A stretch of DNA of 64,000 nucleotides from Fallopia convolvulus (Eukaryota > Streptophyta > Magnoliopsida > Caryophyllales > Polygonaceae). Position 1 is the stretch's first letter. Every line of letters starts with the position of its first letter. The stretch covers positions 11,404,091 to 11,468,090 of the forward strand of contig OZ024727.1 in the NCBI GenBank assembly GCA_964016875.1, read 5' to 3'. The notes under the pieces are model-generated. The model was given only the letters and a program-made list of their open reading frames with translations. It did no database searches and was not told the DNA's origin. The translations under genes were made by a program, and so were the position numbers. Positions 34,510 to 47,000 of this stretch are shown here, piece after piece.

Positions 34510-34740
34510 TTGCTTCCATTTAAATTCAGCCCCTTTCTTAAAGTTGTGCAAGGGGCGGCAATAGTAGAGAAGTCTCTTACAAATCTTCTATAGAAACCTA
34601 GAAGACCAAGAAAAGATCTAACCTTAGTGGCTGATTTTCGAGTTGGACACTCTTTATAGCTTAGTGCCGCATGCTTAAGCCATCCTTAGAAACCACATAG
34701 CCGAGAAAGATGGTTGATGGTGAGCAAAAGGTGCAATTAG

Positions 34741-35599
34741 CCAACATTGTTGAAATGGAACCGAACCCGGCTTGCTTAGACTTTGTTTTCATCAATGCTT
34801 ATGCTAGGAAAAAGGGAACTAAACCCGACTTGCTTTGATGTAGGCAAACCTCCCCTTCCTCCCAAAATTGTTGAAATGCAAGTGATTTGGAAGAAAAATA
34901 ATTGAAACACATGGTATATTGAATTGCTAAACAATTGAAGGATCTAAAGAATATCACAAAATAATGTGATTAAATTAATATAGTTTTTTTTAAGCTACAT
35001 TTGATTCAAAGAGGTGTGTAAGACTATGAAAGTATGTATCTCACATCGGTAATTTAAAGTAAAATAATTCTAGTATATACGTCTTGGGTTACTCCTATAT
35101 ATAGCCAATTAGTTTGAAGATGGAACCCACTTGGCTTATGTACTGGCTAATACGTGCACATACACATGGACGAACAGCCCCTCCGTCAGTATTGGACTAT
35201 TACTTTATCATGATATTAGGGAATATTTGATCATGGACCCAATTCATGGTTGTTTTTGTTGGGCTGGGCATAAGCAACCCGCTTGTTGTGGCTTGTGTCA
35301 GTCATACGCCACTATTAGGCTAGTCGGCCATAAGGTATAATGTGTCAAATGCCCACTTGGTCAAGCCAGTTTCCACTTGAGGTGGTGTGTGAAAGTGTGT
35401 TTCCCACAACTGGAATTCTAATTGTCAATTGATTTTGGGATGAAACCCCATTAGGCTTATGTCATGGGCCCTTCGCACGTGTGCGCAAGGATTGACACCC
35501 TCTCGTTCATTATTAGCCCATTGATTTTGTCATGGTATCATAGCATGTCTGGTCTTGGGTCCGGTTTCTAGTTGTTTTGGGTTGGGCTAAGAGCATGTG
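34741..35599. repeat. degenerate LTR-like relics
   Basis: Two related segments (about 35000-35170 and 35380-35500) share phrases like ggcttatgt, ccaatt and a tatctcacatcgg / tttcccacaactgg block common at starts of plant copia or TRIM LTRs. A tggtatcatagcatg sequence near 35531 resembles a tRNA-Met primer site. No ORF of note. Low-confidence reading. Confidence 0.3.
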
Positions 35600-36540
35600 C
35601 TATAAAAAGGAGAGGTAATCCTCTCTTCCTTTTTTTACTCATTTTTTATTAAAAAAGAGGATCATCTTGGATGTAGGTTGAAAGAGAGAATCCTCTCTTG
35701 AGAGAGGAATGGGGAGAATTCCTCTATGGGTAGAGGAATATGCACATTCCTCTCCATATTCACCCAATCCAAATTTGACATGTGTCTCTTATCTATCAAC
35801 TACATTTATTTATTTTCATTACAACTTAGCATTAACAAATTACAAATAAAAATATTTTAAAGATGATATTTTAAAAAACAAAAAAAATAATTCTTGCAAT
35901 TTTTTTGTCTATAAACTAAACCTTATATTTTATACATTTTTCATCTATCAACTACATTCATTTAATTTCATTACAATTAAACATTAACAAATTACAAAAA
36001 AAAATATTAAAAGTTGACATTTAAAAAATTAAAAAAAAATTGAACCTAATATTGCATACATTTTTCATCTATCAACTACAATCATTTATTTTCATTATAA
36101 TTAAGCATTAATATATTACAAATAATAATATTAAAAATATGACATTTTAAAAAAGAAATTTCCTACAACTTTTTTTTATGGCTAGGAGACATTCAATGTG
36201 ATAACGAGACATTCAATGTTGTTGGATCAACCCGAAAATATTGTTGGATCATCAAGAAGAAATGATAACGAGACATTCAATGTGACACGTGGACGCTATA
36301 ATGATTTATGGCTAGGAGGGAGGAGGTTAGAATGAACGTTGAGGAATGAACGTTGATATTGTTGGATCATCAAGAAGAAATCATTAATTTATAATTTAGA
36401 GTTGAGGAATGAACTTTGATTTTGTAAGGGACTTAGAGAATTGAAAATGAGAAGCTTAAGAAAAAGGTAAAAAATGAAGTTTGATTTTTCAAGATGGAAC
36501 TGTGTTCTGCAATTCTATCAACCAAAACAATCATGGAAGG
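35600..36540. repeat. AT-rich region with degenerate tandem repeat
   Basis: Three units of about 120-150 bp each starting near ctatcaactacat (35796, 35945, 36068), with internal cattaacaaattacaaa. Preceded by self-complementary agagaggaat / attcctct words (about 35670-35760) that suggest a MITE. The phrases gagacattcaatgt and ttgttggatcatcaagaagaaat repeat at 36180-36390. The last five bases GAAGG are element D's target duplication. No gene. Confidence 0.45.
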
Positions 36541-37039
36541 TGTTGGGCCTTTAAGGAATTAGCCCAAAGCAGAGAGTCCAATTAACATGAGTAAGCGAAG
36601 CCCGTTCTCTGAATCGTGCAAATTGATCCATAGCAACGGTAAAAAAACGAGGATATCGGTAACGGCTGGAGCATTAAGGCTAGTGGGGAGATCTCCGGGA
36701 TACACTAACGCTCCATCAACGGTCGAAAGGAAGCAAGGGATATAAAAGCTGAAGAGGGAGACAAGGACAGACACGCAATCGCACTCGAGAATACTCTCTA
36801 GCTAAAACCATTCCTTCTGTTTATCAATTCTGTTCATACGCTTGCTTGTAATTCCAGAGGAATTATCCATCATCACGATCATAATACAATCACAATAACT
36901 CTACTTGCTCTACTTTTTATTCTGTTTTCTCTTAAGTTTACATCTTGTTTGGAGTTTATAACGCGTTACAATTGCTCTTTGGTTAGGACTCCCTCATTTT
37001 AGCAGGTAACAAGTTCGTGTGATTATCCTGTCCAAAACA
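36541..37039 (+). repeat. element D 5' LTR
   Basis: 499 bp, TGTTGGGCCT to CCAAAACA. TATA box TATAAAA at 36741-36747, conserved in the other LTR at 61363-61369. Confidence 0.9.
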
Positions 37040-37113
37040 ATTGGCGGCCACTGTGGGGCCCTAGCCAAAAGGAAGTCGCACTACTGAAAAGAACTATACG
37101 CTCTACCTACAAG
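37040..37113 (+). promoter_or_regulatory. element D primer binding site and leader
   Basis: TGGCGGCCACTGTGGGG starts two bases after the LTR, the layout usual in Tat elements (most read TGGCGCCCACNGTGGGG). Short leader to the gag ATG. Confidence 0.65.
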
Positions 37114-37676
37114 ATGGAAGGAATTCATGCTACCTACAGTCACGTGGAAGATCCCGAGAACCATGAGATCAACCAAGGAGGAGATAACCAACAAATCGGA
37201 AACATGGATGGAGTTGGAAACGTAAACAGAGTTGATCAGGATTCTGGGAATGTGAATGGCAACCCTAATACCTCCACGGTAGCGGAACGAGGAGGAGCGG
37301 GTGATTTTGACATCATCATGGAGCTCCGTGCATCAATGATTGCTCTCCAAAAAGATTTGGAAAATCAAAAGGAAGCTCACACCAAGTTCACCGAGGTATA
37401 TGAAAAACAAATTGAAACTCTAACCAATGAATGTAATCTGCTTCAGTCTCAGGTACAATCAGCTCCAAATCGTCCACGCGTAACGGACGCAGCGGACGGT
37501 GTTGCTCGGCCATTAGACATGAACGGCCCAAACTTCGTGACACCCAATAGTGCTAGGCCAATAACCGGTTATCAAGTAAACGGTAATTCTTTAAGGGTTG
37601 TTAGAGAGGATGTTGAGGTTTCCTAATTACGGGAAAGCCTCAAAGCTCTGCAGGACCGAATCACTCAAGTCGCAGG
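37114..37676 (+). pseudogene. Tat Gag N-terminal region, element D
   Basis: 170 codons from ATG 37114: a low-complexity Asn/Gly-rich segment, then a coiled-coil (residues about 65-115, RASMIALQKDLENQKEAH). A TAA at 37624-37626 is followed by about 17 in-frame codons (LRESLKALQDRITQVAG) up to E's insertion point, so gag was interrupted first by a stop and then by E. The second part resumes at 54041. Confidence 0.75.
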
Positions 37677-38646
37677 TGTAACACCCCTATTTTACAACAT
37701 TGGGTATTACCGCCAGTGACCTTGGACTTTCTCGTCCAAAGTCACCCAAGGCTTTTGGAATGATATTGAACTCATACAAATGCAGGAAATTAATATAAAC
37801 GTTACATAAATAAACGGATGCTCACGAATGAGACTTGATTCTTTAATTGAAGAAGAAATTGACCAAAAGCGGAATTTTACTTACTGATAAGAACTTTCGT
37901 TCATTACAATGAGGGTCGTTTTACAAAAGATGTAGCAGCGGAAAGTAAAGCCATTTAAAAAGGGTTCAAAATACGTAATCTAAAATTAGAAGAATGTTTT
38001 CCCAAGACAACTCATGTGATGATGATTTGCTTGGTTTTTTTTAAAAGGGAAGGGCTAGTGCACTATCTTCGGAATGCCTTACTCTTATGAGACTTCCTTC
38101 CTTCCTTCGATGTCGTCTTGCCTTGACCTTCAATCCTTGTATAATGCTCCTCGAACCTTCTAGACTTTGTCTTCAAAGCTTTGGGGTGAACTTCCTAGAG
38201 TCTGGCATTTGTCGCGAAGGGCGAGAAATACCAGGCAAAAATGCGGAAAATGTGGAATTAGTCTAAGGAAACTAAGCAAGTGGGAACGGAACTTCCCAAG
38301 GGTATTTCGGTAATTCAGAGATATCGAGAGAGATATTATCGAGTTGTGTCTTAAGGTATGGCTTATTTATGTGGGTTTTAATGGTACGAAGAAGAGCGTA
38401 TCTCAAGCGGAGATAGCTCAATAATCGAGAGAAGAGCTACTAGATTGTAGACTTCTTTTAGAATCGAAATTATGTTGGGAACGTTATTATTCATACAAGT
38501 TGAAAACCTCTCGCGCCCTGAGCGGACCGAGAACCGGATCGATCATTTGAGATCGGTCCGATTTTTATGTCTTTCAAATGTGCATTGGGCACTTATCTTA
38601 TATAGTGACGAAAATATTCGATTTCGTTAATGATTTTTAAAGGGGG

Positions 38647-38895
38647 GTGGGGGCTCAGATGGCCCGATCCACGAAGGGAAAACTCAGTTCCCAACACTTA
38701 GCTAGAGTGCAGCTCATCCCTCCTTGCAATCGGAGCGGACTGGTTCATGATCCTGAAAGTCGAACTTTAAGCGCAAAGGCATACGACTTAGTAAAATTAT
38801 ATAAAGGCGTCGGGCTACTTCCGCGCCCCTCACTAGTTTGTTCGACATCGATCTCTAAACGAGACCGTAAACAATCAAGGCCACAACCATACTAG
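38647..38895 (+). other. ORF conserved in both E LTRs, left copy
   Basis: 82 codons on the strand opposite to E transcription. The right LTR copy (49566-49802) keeps the frame over 78 codons with about ten substitutions and no stop. Basic, Ser/Arg-rich protein (ends KRDRKQSRPQPY), no domain recognised. Could be a chance survival in young repeats. Confidence 0.3.
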
Positions 38896-41365
38896 CATAA
38901 ATAATCCTATCAAATAGTAAAGAGCGAACTACGCTAATAGTGGGGTCGTTATATCTAACAATCGATATTTCCTAGGTTCATTTATTACTTAGCACACAAG
39001 TTGTTCCCAACATCGAGAATTTCACGGAAATGAAGTACATAAGGTTACAAGAAGAATTTTCACTTGCCTTTGCTTTTACGATAACGGACTAGCGAGATAA
39101 CGGAAAGCGTTATTCACGACTTGGAACGGGAACTCGCCCTATCGACACGGAATTTACGAATGAGTTTTAATAAGAATTTCTTTAAATTCTTTTAATGTTT
39201 TTATTATAAGAGAAATAATTTCTAAATTATTATAATAATAATTTAGGTGAAGATGAATAATATTATTATTTTATATTTGTAATATCCTTTATTCTTTATA
39301 AAATCCCTATTTTAACTTCATTCACTATTATTTTGAAACCAAGTCATACTTTATTCATTTTTCTTAAAATATTCCTTTTAACTTAACTTATTATTATTTT
39401 CTTATTATACCCTAGCAAGGATAATATCTTTATATTATATTAAAATTTTATAAGATTTCGAAAATCAAGACATACTATTATATAAATTATTAAATATTTA
39501 CTTAACCTAGGTTAATAATTCATTAAAGGAATTATAACCCTTTTATTCACTTACGATCACAAATATATTTTCTTATTATTATTCCAGGCATGCAAATTGA
39601 TTAAAGTTCATTTAATATTTATTTTCCATATTTATATTTCGAAATTGATTATAAAAATCTTCTTATGATATAAAATATCCATAATGCCCTTATCATATTA
39701 TATCTTTATCCTTCTTTTTATATATATCTTTTATCCAACTTAATCATAGAATTACGATCACATATGGAATATCATTGCGGTGTAATATACGAGCATCGTA
39801 CAACCGTTTGATCATGACTCATCTAAGGCCAAGATTAACACGCGTTTTAAGTGATGTTATAAAAGGAAGGGTATTTTTGTCTTTTACCCATCAAATTAAA
39901 ACAATTGCTATCTGATTCATCTTCTACCCATTGAGCATGTAATTTTGATTCAATTTTTCGATCGATTCTTCTCTAGAATGGTTGTCTCTTTCTTCTTCTA
40001 ATTTGGTTTGCTTTTTTTTTGTTGATTCCACCCCCAATTTATGAACTCTCTTTATGGAATTTGGTATAAATCTCTTTTCTAGGTTTTCATGTTCACATTT
40101 GGGGTTTTTTGAAATTTGAGACCTTGACACTTAGATTTACATGTTTTGTGTTCTTTGGACTGATTTTTGTTGATTATAATCGAACATATGAAAATTATGT
40201 ATGTTTTGCATTGCAATCTCATGTTTATATTGAAAACAAAGGTTAATGATCAGTGCTCATATAAAATCGCCCACCATGTGCTCGATAAAATGCCCAAATG
40301 GTCAACTTAGAGCTTAGAACATTGTTCTACCAATTGTTCTTATTATTTTACTTAGACCTTGATACATCTTGCAAGTTCAATGTTGTTTCTTTGTTCTAGA
40401 CTTGATACATCATATGCTAGATTGGATGTTATTGTAAGGTTTAGCAATGAGGACAAGAGAAAGGTGACAAACATCTTGCAAGTTGTTAATTTTTATTGTT
40501 CATATATTATGAACCGTAATTACAAAAATTATGAACCTAACATATCGAATTATGAACTCACATCATTTATGAACTAGAATACATGACACAAGTAACAAGT
40601 ATTGTGAAATTTATTCATCAACCTTATTGACAATTGTTATGAACCTAATCGTATAAAAACATGAACTCACAAAATACGATTTATGTACTAGATTACATGA
40701 CAAAATAACAAGTATTGTGAATTAAATTTGATGAACCTTATTGACAATTGTTATGAACCTAACCATCTAAGAACATGAAACAATTAACCAACTTTTTATG
40801 AACTAAAAGTCATGAAGTGTAAGATGAAATATTATGAACCAATATTTATAAAAACATGAACCAAATGAATAAATATCATGAACTTAAAGACATGAACTCA
40901 CAAAATATGATTTATGTACTAGATTACGTGATAAAAATAATAAGTATTGTGAATTAAATTTCATGAACTTTAATTAAAATTGCTATGAACTTAACCGTGT
41001 AAAGACATGAAGCAACAAAATATCATCTATGAATACATGAGACAAAATAACAAGTATTATGAATTAAATTTAATGAACCTTATTGACAGTTGTTATGAAC
41101 CAAACCATGTAAGAACATGAACCAATAGACCAACTTTTATGAACTAAAAGTCATGAACTATGAGCTGAAATATTATGAACCAATGTTTATAAAAACATGA
41201 ACCAAATGAATAAATATCATGAACCAAAAGACTTGAACCGTATTAACAACTAGTATGACTTAAAAGACATGAGTTGTAAGATAAAATATCATGAACCTAC
41301 GCATATAAAAACATGAACCAAAAAAAGAACTGCCATGAACCAAAAGACTTAAAACGTACGAAGAG

Positions 41366-41435
41366 TTAGCCTATGTGGGATTTGAACCCACATCTATGTG
41401 CAAGCACATTGCTCTACCATTTAAGCTAATAGGCT
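41366..41435 (-). pseudogene. tRNA-like sequence (pseudogene)
   Basis: 70 nt, minus strand. 7-bp acceptor pairing (TAGCCTA with TAGGCTA), D-arm-like TAGCTTAAATGGTAGAGC, T-arm GTGGG-TTCAAAT-CCCAC with box B GGTTCAAATCC. The anticodon arm pairs ATGTG with CACAT around only four loop bases, so it cannot decode normally. Probably a tRNA relic or the head of a tRNA-derived repeat. Confidence 0.55.
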
Positions 41436-41762
41436 ACCAAATGACACGATCATTTTGAAAATTTTGATGTCTAAACATTTAAAAACAAACAAAATCATCA
41501 AAGCATGTAATGAATATGATGTTTACTATAGCAATTCCTTTATGCCAGAGGCAAGCAACAACATACAAACTTTACATTATTAGGCACACCACCAAATCCT
41601 TTGAATCATGTGGTTGAGGCAATATCTACTATTCATTTCAACAAATGCAAATCAAATTAAGAACTTCATCTCAAAGTAGACAGATATGATGGCAAAATTA
41701 ATCAACTTAAAATCAATTAGTCTTGTAAGTCGATGAGTGAATATATAATTTAGTTGTTTGAT

Positions 41763-41797
41763 TTTAGGGTTTAGGGTTTAGGGTTTAGGGTTTAGGG
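41763..41797 (+). repeat. interstitial telomere repeat
   Basis: Five perfect tandem TTTAGGG units, the plant telomere repeat, inside the foreign block. Confidence 0.9.
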
Positions 41798-43560
41798 CAA
41801 AATTAATCAACTTTAATCACTAATTGATTAAACAATTAGTGATCCCACAAAAATGAAGAATTATAACTGAAAGAGAATTGGTAACAAAAAATAAGAAACA
41901 TTTTTCTTAATTGTAGTTGCACTATGGGGTTGAGAGTAGAAGTTATAGTCACTTATGAGTGACGTGTTATATATCGATTATAAATAAGATTTGGTATATA
42001 TCAAGTATAAGCTGCGTAATGCCATATCTAGGTTGGACCTAGAGACATGAACCATAATCATACCATGAATCAAAATAATATTTATCATGAACCAAATGTC
42101 ATGACATAATAACTACCATGAACTAGTTCTAGATCTTTATAAGCTGCGTAACCCCTTTATATATTATAAAAAGTCTTAAGTAATATTTTTCCAACAACTA
42201 GTTCTAGATCTTTATTTATATAGTAAGCTTTAAATAATATACTCATAATATTTATATTACTCTTACCAACTATATAAAACTAATGATATTAAACCCATTA
42301 TTTTATTTATAAGGCTTTCCATGTCTATTAAGATTTATTTTATATAAAATAGCATGCAAATTATTTAATACATCTTTTTAGTCTTCAACTTAATCATATA
42401 AAATTATCTTATGATAAGAATATCTCCTCTATAGTTTCTCTATGTTTATAATATGATTTTTAAAGGAACATGCAAGCCTTTTTCTATAAAACTAGTCTTA
42501 AGATGATATATTCCATCAACTTGCAATAGTTCTTTTTATTCATTAAATAAAATACAACCAAGTAAATATATTTATAAAACATACTTTTCATGTTTAAAAG
42601 TTACATATATTAACCTTATAATTTATTTGAAATTATTCATGTCTAGGGATATTATTTTATAAACTAACATGCAAGCTAGTTTTATTCAATTTAATTAAGT
42701 AAATATCATATAAATGTAAAAAAATATTTTATAAAAAGATATTAATTAACATATGAGTCGAGAAATTATACCGAGCGATAACGAGGTGGAACTTGACACG
42801 CAAATCGAGATTGGGAACCTAATGGGTCGACATTTCTCTAAATCTTCAAATAAGAGTTCATGGGCTCTTTTATGTTTGAGAAAGGAAAGGATTGGGCCTG
42901 TCCAAATTTAGTTTCAGCCCAGCCCGCCAGTAGCTCAAGGCTCATCTCTTGATTTCTTTTCCCTGTCTTTCTTCGTTGAACAACAAAGGCCAGGAGCAAC
43001 GCCTGTAGCAGCACATTAACGTCGACGGTGGACTACGGGCGGCGCCAACGATGGACGACGGTGGGCGCGGAGAACACGCGCAGTGGGGGCGGGCGGCCGG
43101 AGGCCTGGCTGGGCAAGGGCGGCCCCAAATAGCTAGGGTTTGTGGATTTTTAAAGAAAAAAAAATCAGATTTGGGTATAAATAATTCTAGGCATTTTGGG
43201 TAAAAATTAGGACGAATTTGTGATGTAGAAGGAGAGGAAATTGCTTGTGTGAAATTGTAGTGAGTTTTTCAGCCTTTAAATAGGCAAATTGGAAGGCTCT
43301 AGTTATCCACCATGGTTGAAATTAACCCATGGAAGGAAGGGAAATTGAAAGAGATTGGTAGAACTTGTGTTAGTTGATGACTACATACGATGATGAAGAT
43401 GTTTGGAGGGTCTTAGAAGCAACAATGGTGATTGGAAGATAAATTGGACATGTATTGGTTTGTCATCAAATCAGTCAGGCACATATTAGACTCTTTAAGG
43501 AAGAAGAAGAATTGGTAGAGTTTATAATTAAGAGAGTGGGTTTATGAGTATTTAAGTTAC

Positions 43561-43635
43561 AATGGCATAGCGGATAGGAGGTGTGTGCTTATGAGAATAT
43601 GCAAGATATCTCGGGTTCGAGTCGTACCTCTTGCA
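43561..43635 (+). promoter_or_regulatory. Pol III-type A/B box pair in E 3' LTR
   Basis: Box A TGGCATAGCGG (43563-43573) and box B GGTTCGAGTCG (43614-43624), 51 bp apart start to start, followed by ttgcattttt, a possible Pol III terminator. Reads on the + strand, opposite to E. The right LTR copy matches the consensus better. Confidence 0.45.
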
Positions 43636-44008
43636 TTTTTATTTTGGCCATTTCCTGTTATTTTTATTTGTATTTTAAATTTAATTAAATTAAATTTTGA
43701 AATATTTATTTAATGTCAACTAATTAAATTTTATTTGTCATTTTGTTAATCCTTTATAAACTTTTTATAATTTATTTAGAAAATTATAAAAATATTTAAA
43801 CTCTCTTTTTAAGAGAAAGTATTTAAATGAATACCCGACTTGCTAAATATATTTAAGTAAATTCTTAATTGTCATTGTAGTAAACTTTTGTAACCTTTCA
43901 TAATATAATATGAAATTATAAAGATTATTAAATTCTCTATTTTAGAGAAAAAAATTTATTGGGATAAATATCCGCTTTTATTTTATTTAGAATTTAGCGG
44001 ATATTACA

Positions 44009-47000
44009 ATAGTACCCCCTTAAAAACTAGTTTCGTCCCCGAATTTAGGAAAGACTAGGGCGGTACAAGGTTAACACGGAAAGCCGCTAACGCTTACAAC
44101 TGTGAGGAAACATCAAAGGGTCTAGTACCCCCTTAAAGAACATTTCGTTCTTTATTTAAAATGACTGTACAAGTATGAAGAATTACTATTGTACCTTTTT
44201 CTTAAGGAATCGTTAAATTAGTATTGCTTAGGAAGATTCCCACATTTGAACTTATGTGGTTTAATGAAATCAAAGGATAGGAATGAAAATCCGATTGGTC
44301 TTGCTAGCGAAGTAGGCGAGGGTCAAGCGGTCTTATCCAGAAGTTTCGGGTTGACCTTCCCACATAAGAGTTGGACCGTTTATAGAATAAGCATTCTAAT
44401 CGAAACGAGCACTTAAGTGTTTCTAGGAAGCGAGTAAGAAAATGATTAATCCATTCTATACTTCTAGAATAGAGTCATTGTGGAAGAATTCTCTTAAGAT
44501 GGATATTCGATAACTGTCGAGATGAAATCGAAGTTTGAATATGTGAAACCATGCATATGAAGAAGGATTTCAAATAACGGTTTCTAAAGAAGTTACTATT
44601 GGGATAGGCGATGGTTCTATCGCAAGAGGGAGTAACCATCTTTACGATGTCGTGTTCGAATATATTATACTATCGAGAAGTGCTTCGAGTGTCCTTTTAT
44701 ATTATACTTTGTAATTCTTATAAGAGAGTAATTTTCATAGACAAGGTTGAATCCGAAGAACTAAGTGGTTTCATTTCACCAATGTGATCAGTATCGGGGA
44801 AACTACCTCCAACATAATCCTTTAATATATGTCGTCACAAGAACAAGGCTTGAAATTCTACCTCAACCATGTGATCAAGATGGGAGATAGAAATTCATCC
44901 TTATTCGCCACTGTGAACCATATACTTAAAATGTTTATTTATTTAAACTTATGATATCAGGTGGCATTTTTTGGACAACGCAAAACAATTGAAAAATATT
45001 TCTCGCAGAGGTAGGAGAAATTCGCATAAGAAAAGATTGACGGACTTACGTAACCTATTAATCGAAACTAAGCGTTTGAAATAGTGCAATCATAAAGAAA
45101 GTACCAACGAACATCTTCAAGACGACTATGATAGCATAGCAGAGTTCAAAGTATAACACTTTGTGAAAGAATATAGTTGATGATTTTATGGGAATTATTC
45201 AACTATGCTTTGATTATAACCGAGGTTGAAATTCTAATGACAACCCTACGATATATGTCACAAGTACCCTTGTTTGGACATATTTAGATTACACGAGGAA
45301 GGGTAAGCTATTCTATTCGCTCCTTGCGTCTATGGCTTGGGGTTGAACTTCTCCATGGCTTGGGGTTGAACTTATCCACTTATGACGGAATACCTTTGGG
45401 CTTAAGTGGAAACTTCATGTCGTGCGTAATGCAATAATTGGTTAAACTGCGTGGCCTTCTTCTTGACATAGTTAGTCCTTTAACCTTGAGGGTCTAAGAG
45501 ATCATCAACTATCTCATCTCTCATAGAATAAGAGGGGAATGATTCATCATTTTGTCTTAAACTTTTTCCCAACTCAGCATGACATGTTTTGCTTGATTAT
45601 AATTCTCTTGCTATCGACTAACTCATTTCCGATTTGTAGAGCGACAATATGCACCCTTTTTCTTCGGTGCAAAGAATACTCCTTAAATCTTTCCACTTAG
45701 GAGCACTAGTAGTAGTTGTGGTCAACTTTTTGTTCCTTCATTGACATCATCTTCTTTGACGTGAATGTCTTTAGTGTCCTTGCACAGCTAGTCCATTTAC
45801 TTGAGGTGGAATATGGCGTCATTTGCAATTCTATTTGCAGCTTGGTCAGTTCCAATTATGCTTGCTTCTTCCGGTGGAACAGAAGAGATTGCTTTTGGCA
45901 TCACTTATATTGTAGGACTCTTTAATGCAACTTTTTTCACATCATCCAACAGTATCGGCATACTAGGGTCCATTACCAGATGATTTCCTTGTTTTTTTTT
46001 CTTTGGAAGATTTTGAACCATCATTCGTGCTCGAACTTGAGTGCTATTCGGGGGAATTCTATTGTTGGTTCCTTTTGGTTTGACCATTTGAAATAAGAAT
46101 CGACAAATTGTTCCCAACAATTGTCATTCATTAATGGATAGACTAGGCACTTGGATTATCGAAGAAAAAGTTAACATTTTATGGAAACACCAACAAAAGG
46201 TTGGTTCCATAACATAAGCTCATTTAAGAAAAGAAAAGACGGTTATAGCAAGGTACTACTGAGGCAACCTAATAATGGAATCAACGGTGGGAAAAAGTAA
46301 TATCGAATATGACTGAGGTAACTACTTCAAATGCGACGAATCGGGACATGTTTCCACAAACTATCTTAGTAATGAAGCAACCTTATGGCCTATTAGGCCC
46401 ACTAGGGCAACTTTAGAGAACTTACAATCCAAGTCAAAAAAAAATCTTGGTCCTAACAACTTCCTTTCTACTTCATCTTATCGTCGGGTCGACTTATCAA
46501 AATGGTGGATAAGAATGTTCATGATATGGCTTTCCCATAGCCTTACTATGGTTGGTTTAAACGGTTGACAAATGTCAATTGCCAAGATTCCATATGTTGA
46601 CTGAGCAAGTCATTTCTACTTGTAGGTAATTGCAGATGGATATAATCATCTTTGGTCAGAATTCTCGACCACTCATTTATCACCAGATCATTGTTTGTCC
46701 CCACACATACCTCTCGATAATTTGTTTCGAGATCTGGCTAGGTGGAGACATGTTCAGTCCTTAGTTGACTAGGCCTTCCTTGGTGTCCTCTTTGGAAATT
46801 TCTATCATCCCGTGAGTCACTGACTCAGTAAGTTTGGCTCTATGGAACATAAGAATCACCTTTAGCTGACATAATTTCTTCTAATTCCAATATAATGAGC
46901 ATGAACTTATTTTCTGTTACAACCATTCTATGTATATGGCTAACGATCGACGTCCATATAGAATATCCGTAATTCTATATTTGAAGGAGGATATAGTTTA

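Larger units (their letters stand above)
33141..34740 (-). pseudogene. Reina-like chromovirus pol fragment
   Basis: Decayed minus-strand gypsy pol. From right: RT end with NCTFCSPSTIFLGYVVSKDG (34740-34660), connection, RNase H (FKWKQHHWATFLALKEALC near 34520; later KRPIAYISEKLSGAQNYPTY and FVIHSDHAALKYL). The RNase H end (IDALSKRH) then runs directly into the late integrase STTKLTLFEAVYGRNPIAP at about 33770, so the integrase zinc-binding and catalytic parts are deleted. It ends with GPFRVIKKISDNAYRIEL and TFNVA, the integrase C-terminal region of Reina-type elements. Many stops and frameshifts, one hAT MITE and one tandem duplication. No LTRs found. Confidence 0.75.
39749..42148. mobile_element. 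foreign block in E 3' LTR
   Basis: Absent from the other LTR, where about 80 bp of LTR stand in its place (50681-50760). Contains dozens of atgaacc words over 40200-41360 and 42040-42130, a tRNA-like sequence (41366-41435), five TTTAGGG units (41763-41797) and templated right-junction duplications. No clean terminal repeats or TSD seen, so the mechanism is open. Confidence 0.6.
37677..44008 (-). repeat. element E 3' LTR
   Basis: Contains a 2.4-kb foreign block (39749-42148). Minus-strand TATA-like box (tttaaata, 43275-43282) next to a GC-rich leader-like segment (about 42980-43130). Holds an ORF conserved with the other LTR (38647-38895) and a Pol III-like A/B box pair (43563-43624). Confidence 0.85.

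Noticed and set aside
41366..41435. Functional tRNA gene
   Set aside because: Anticodon arm closes on four bases and the sequence is 70 nt inside a repeat block.
45801..45983. 60-codon hydrophobic ORF in E interior
   Set aside because: Short, no second copy, no recognisable family.
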